DNA of 11,730 nucleotides, taken from positions 1 through 11,730 of the forward strand of contig DGUB01000118.1 in NCBI GenBank assembly GCA_002393815.1. Reading direction: 5' to 3'. Shown in pieces: positions 11,712 to 11,730 of the stretch (position 1 is its first letter; every line of letters begins with the position of its first letter). The notes under the pieces are model-generated. The model saw only the letters and a list, made by a program, of their open reading frames with translations. It did not search any database and was not told where the DNA came from. The position numbers and the translations under genes were made by a program. Source of the stretch: Ruminococcus sp. UBA4321 (GTDB lineage: Bacteria; Bacillota; Clostridia; Oscillospirales; Ruminococcaceae).

Positions 11712-11730
11712 TTTCAGGGATTATTTCTTG

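Noticed and set aside
11707..11730. Possible minus-strand stop codon (TTA at 11721-11723) of a gene entering from the right
   Set aside because: Only seven bases beyond it are visible, which cannot support a gene call, although the bidirectional hairpin at 11675-11706 would suit a convergent neighbour.

Overview
The window looks like a chromosomal segment of a low-to-mid GC Gram-positive gut anaerobe of the Clostridia, most likely Ruminococcus or a close Oscillospiraceae relative. The reasons are strong AGGAGG-type ribosome binding sites, sigma-A promoters with extended -10 boxes (TGTGCTATAAT recurs), a sortase-type SPSTG anchor, an S11-type carboxypeptidase homologue, long-form HPF, and an FHA/SEDS/PBP cassette. 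The genus is an inference from style, not from a marker gene. I see no mobile element, CRISPR array, tRNA or rRNA.

Layout. Positions 2-625 (+) hold the 3' end of a maltodextrin-type ABC solute-binding protein. It converges across a shared hairpin on a minus-strand pair: a family-4 glycosyltransferase (3805-2282) and an overlapping GH13 alpha-glucosidase (2312-663). Upstream of that pair, also on the minus strand, is an S11 D-Ala-D-Ala carboxypeptidase homologue (5362-3947) in which all three active-site motifs are altered, so it is probably a pseudoenzyme. Its promoter carries a perfect 18-bp palindrome. Divergent from it is a perfect sigma-A promoter driving a compact class II-like cobalamin riboswitch with a terminator. 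These control a secreted, sortase-anchored DUF4430 (transcobalamin-C-terminus-like) protein (5727-6782). Next comes a DUF1295 membrane protein (6852-7628), whose promoter and RBS are embedded in a hairpin that may also terminate the preceding transcript. A two-terminator convergent junction separates it from minus-strand hpf (8262-7741). Divergent from hpf is a three-gene operon, FHA protein, SEDS glycosyltransferase and class B PBP (8487-11670), closed by a strong terminator.

How the genes fit together. The left part is alpha-glucan uptake and hydrolysis plus a glycosyltransferase that probably acts on membrane glycolipid; it ends in a 22-residue-period Phe/Trp amphipathic tail. The centre is a B12-responsive surface protein facing a probable dead carboxypeptidase. 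The right part is a peptidoglycan synthase module (SEDS polymerase plus transpeptidase with intact SxxK, SxN and KSG motifs) coupled to a membrane-anchored phosphothreonine-reader FHA domain, with the ribosome hibernation factor as divergent neighbour.

The points most worth a second look are the carboxypeptidase pseudoenzyme, the cobalamin riboswitch/DUF4430 surface protein pair, the glycosyltransferase tail, the hairpin that overlays terminator, promoter and RBS before the DUF1295 gene, and the palindromic operator candidate.
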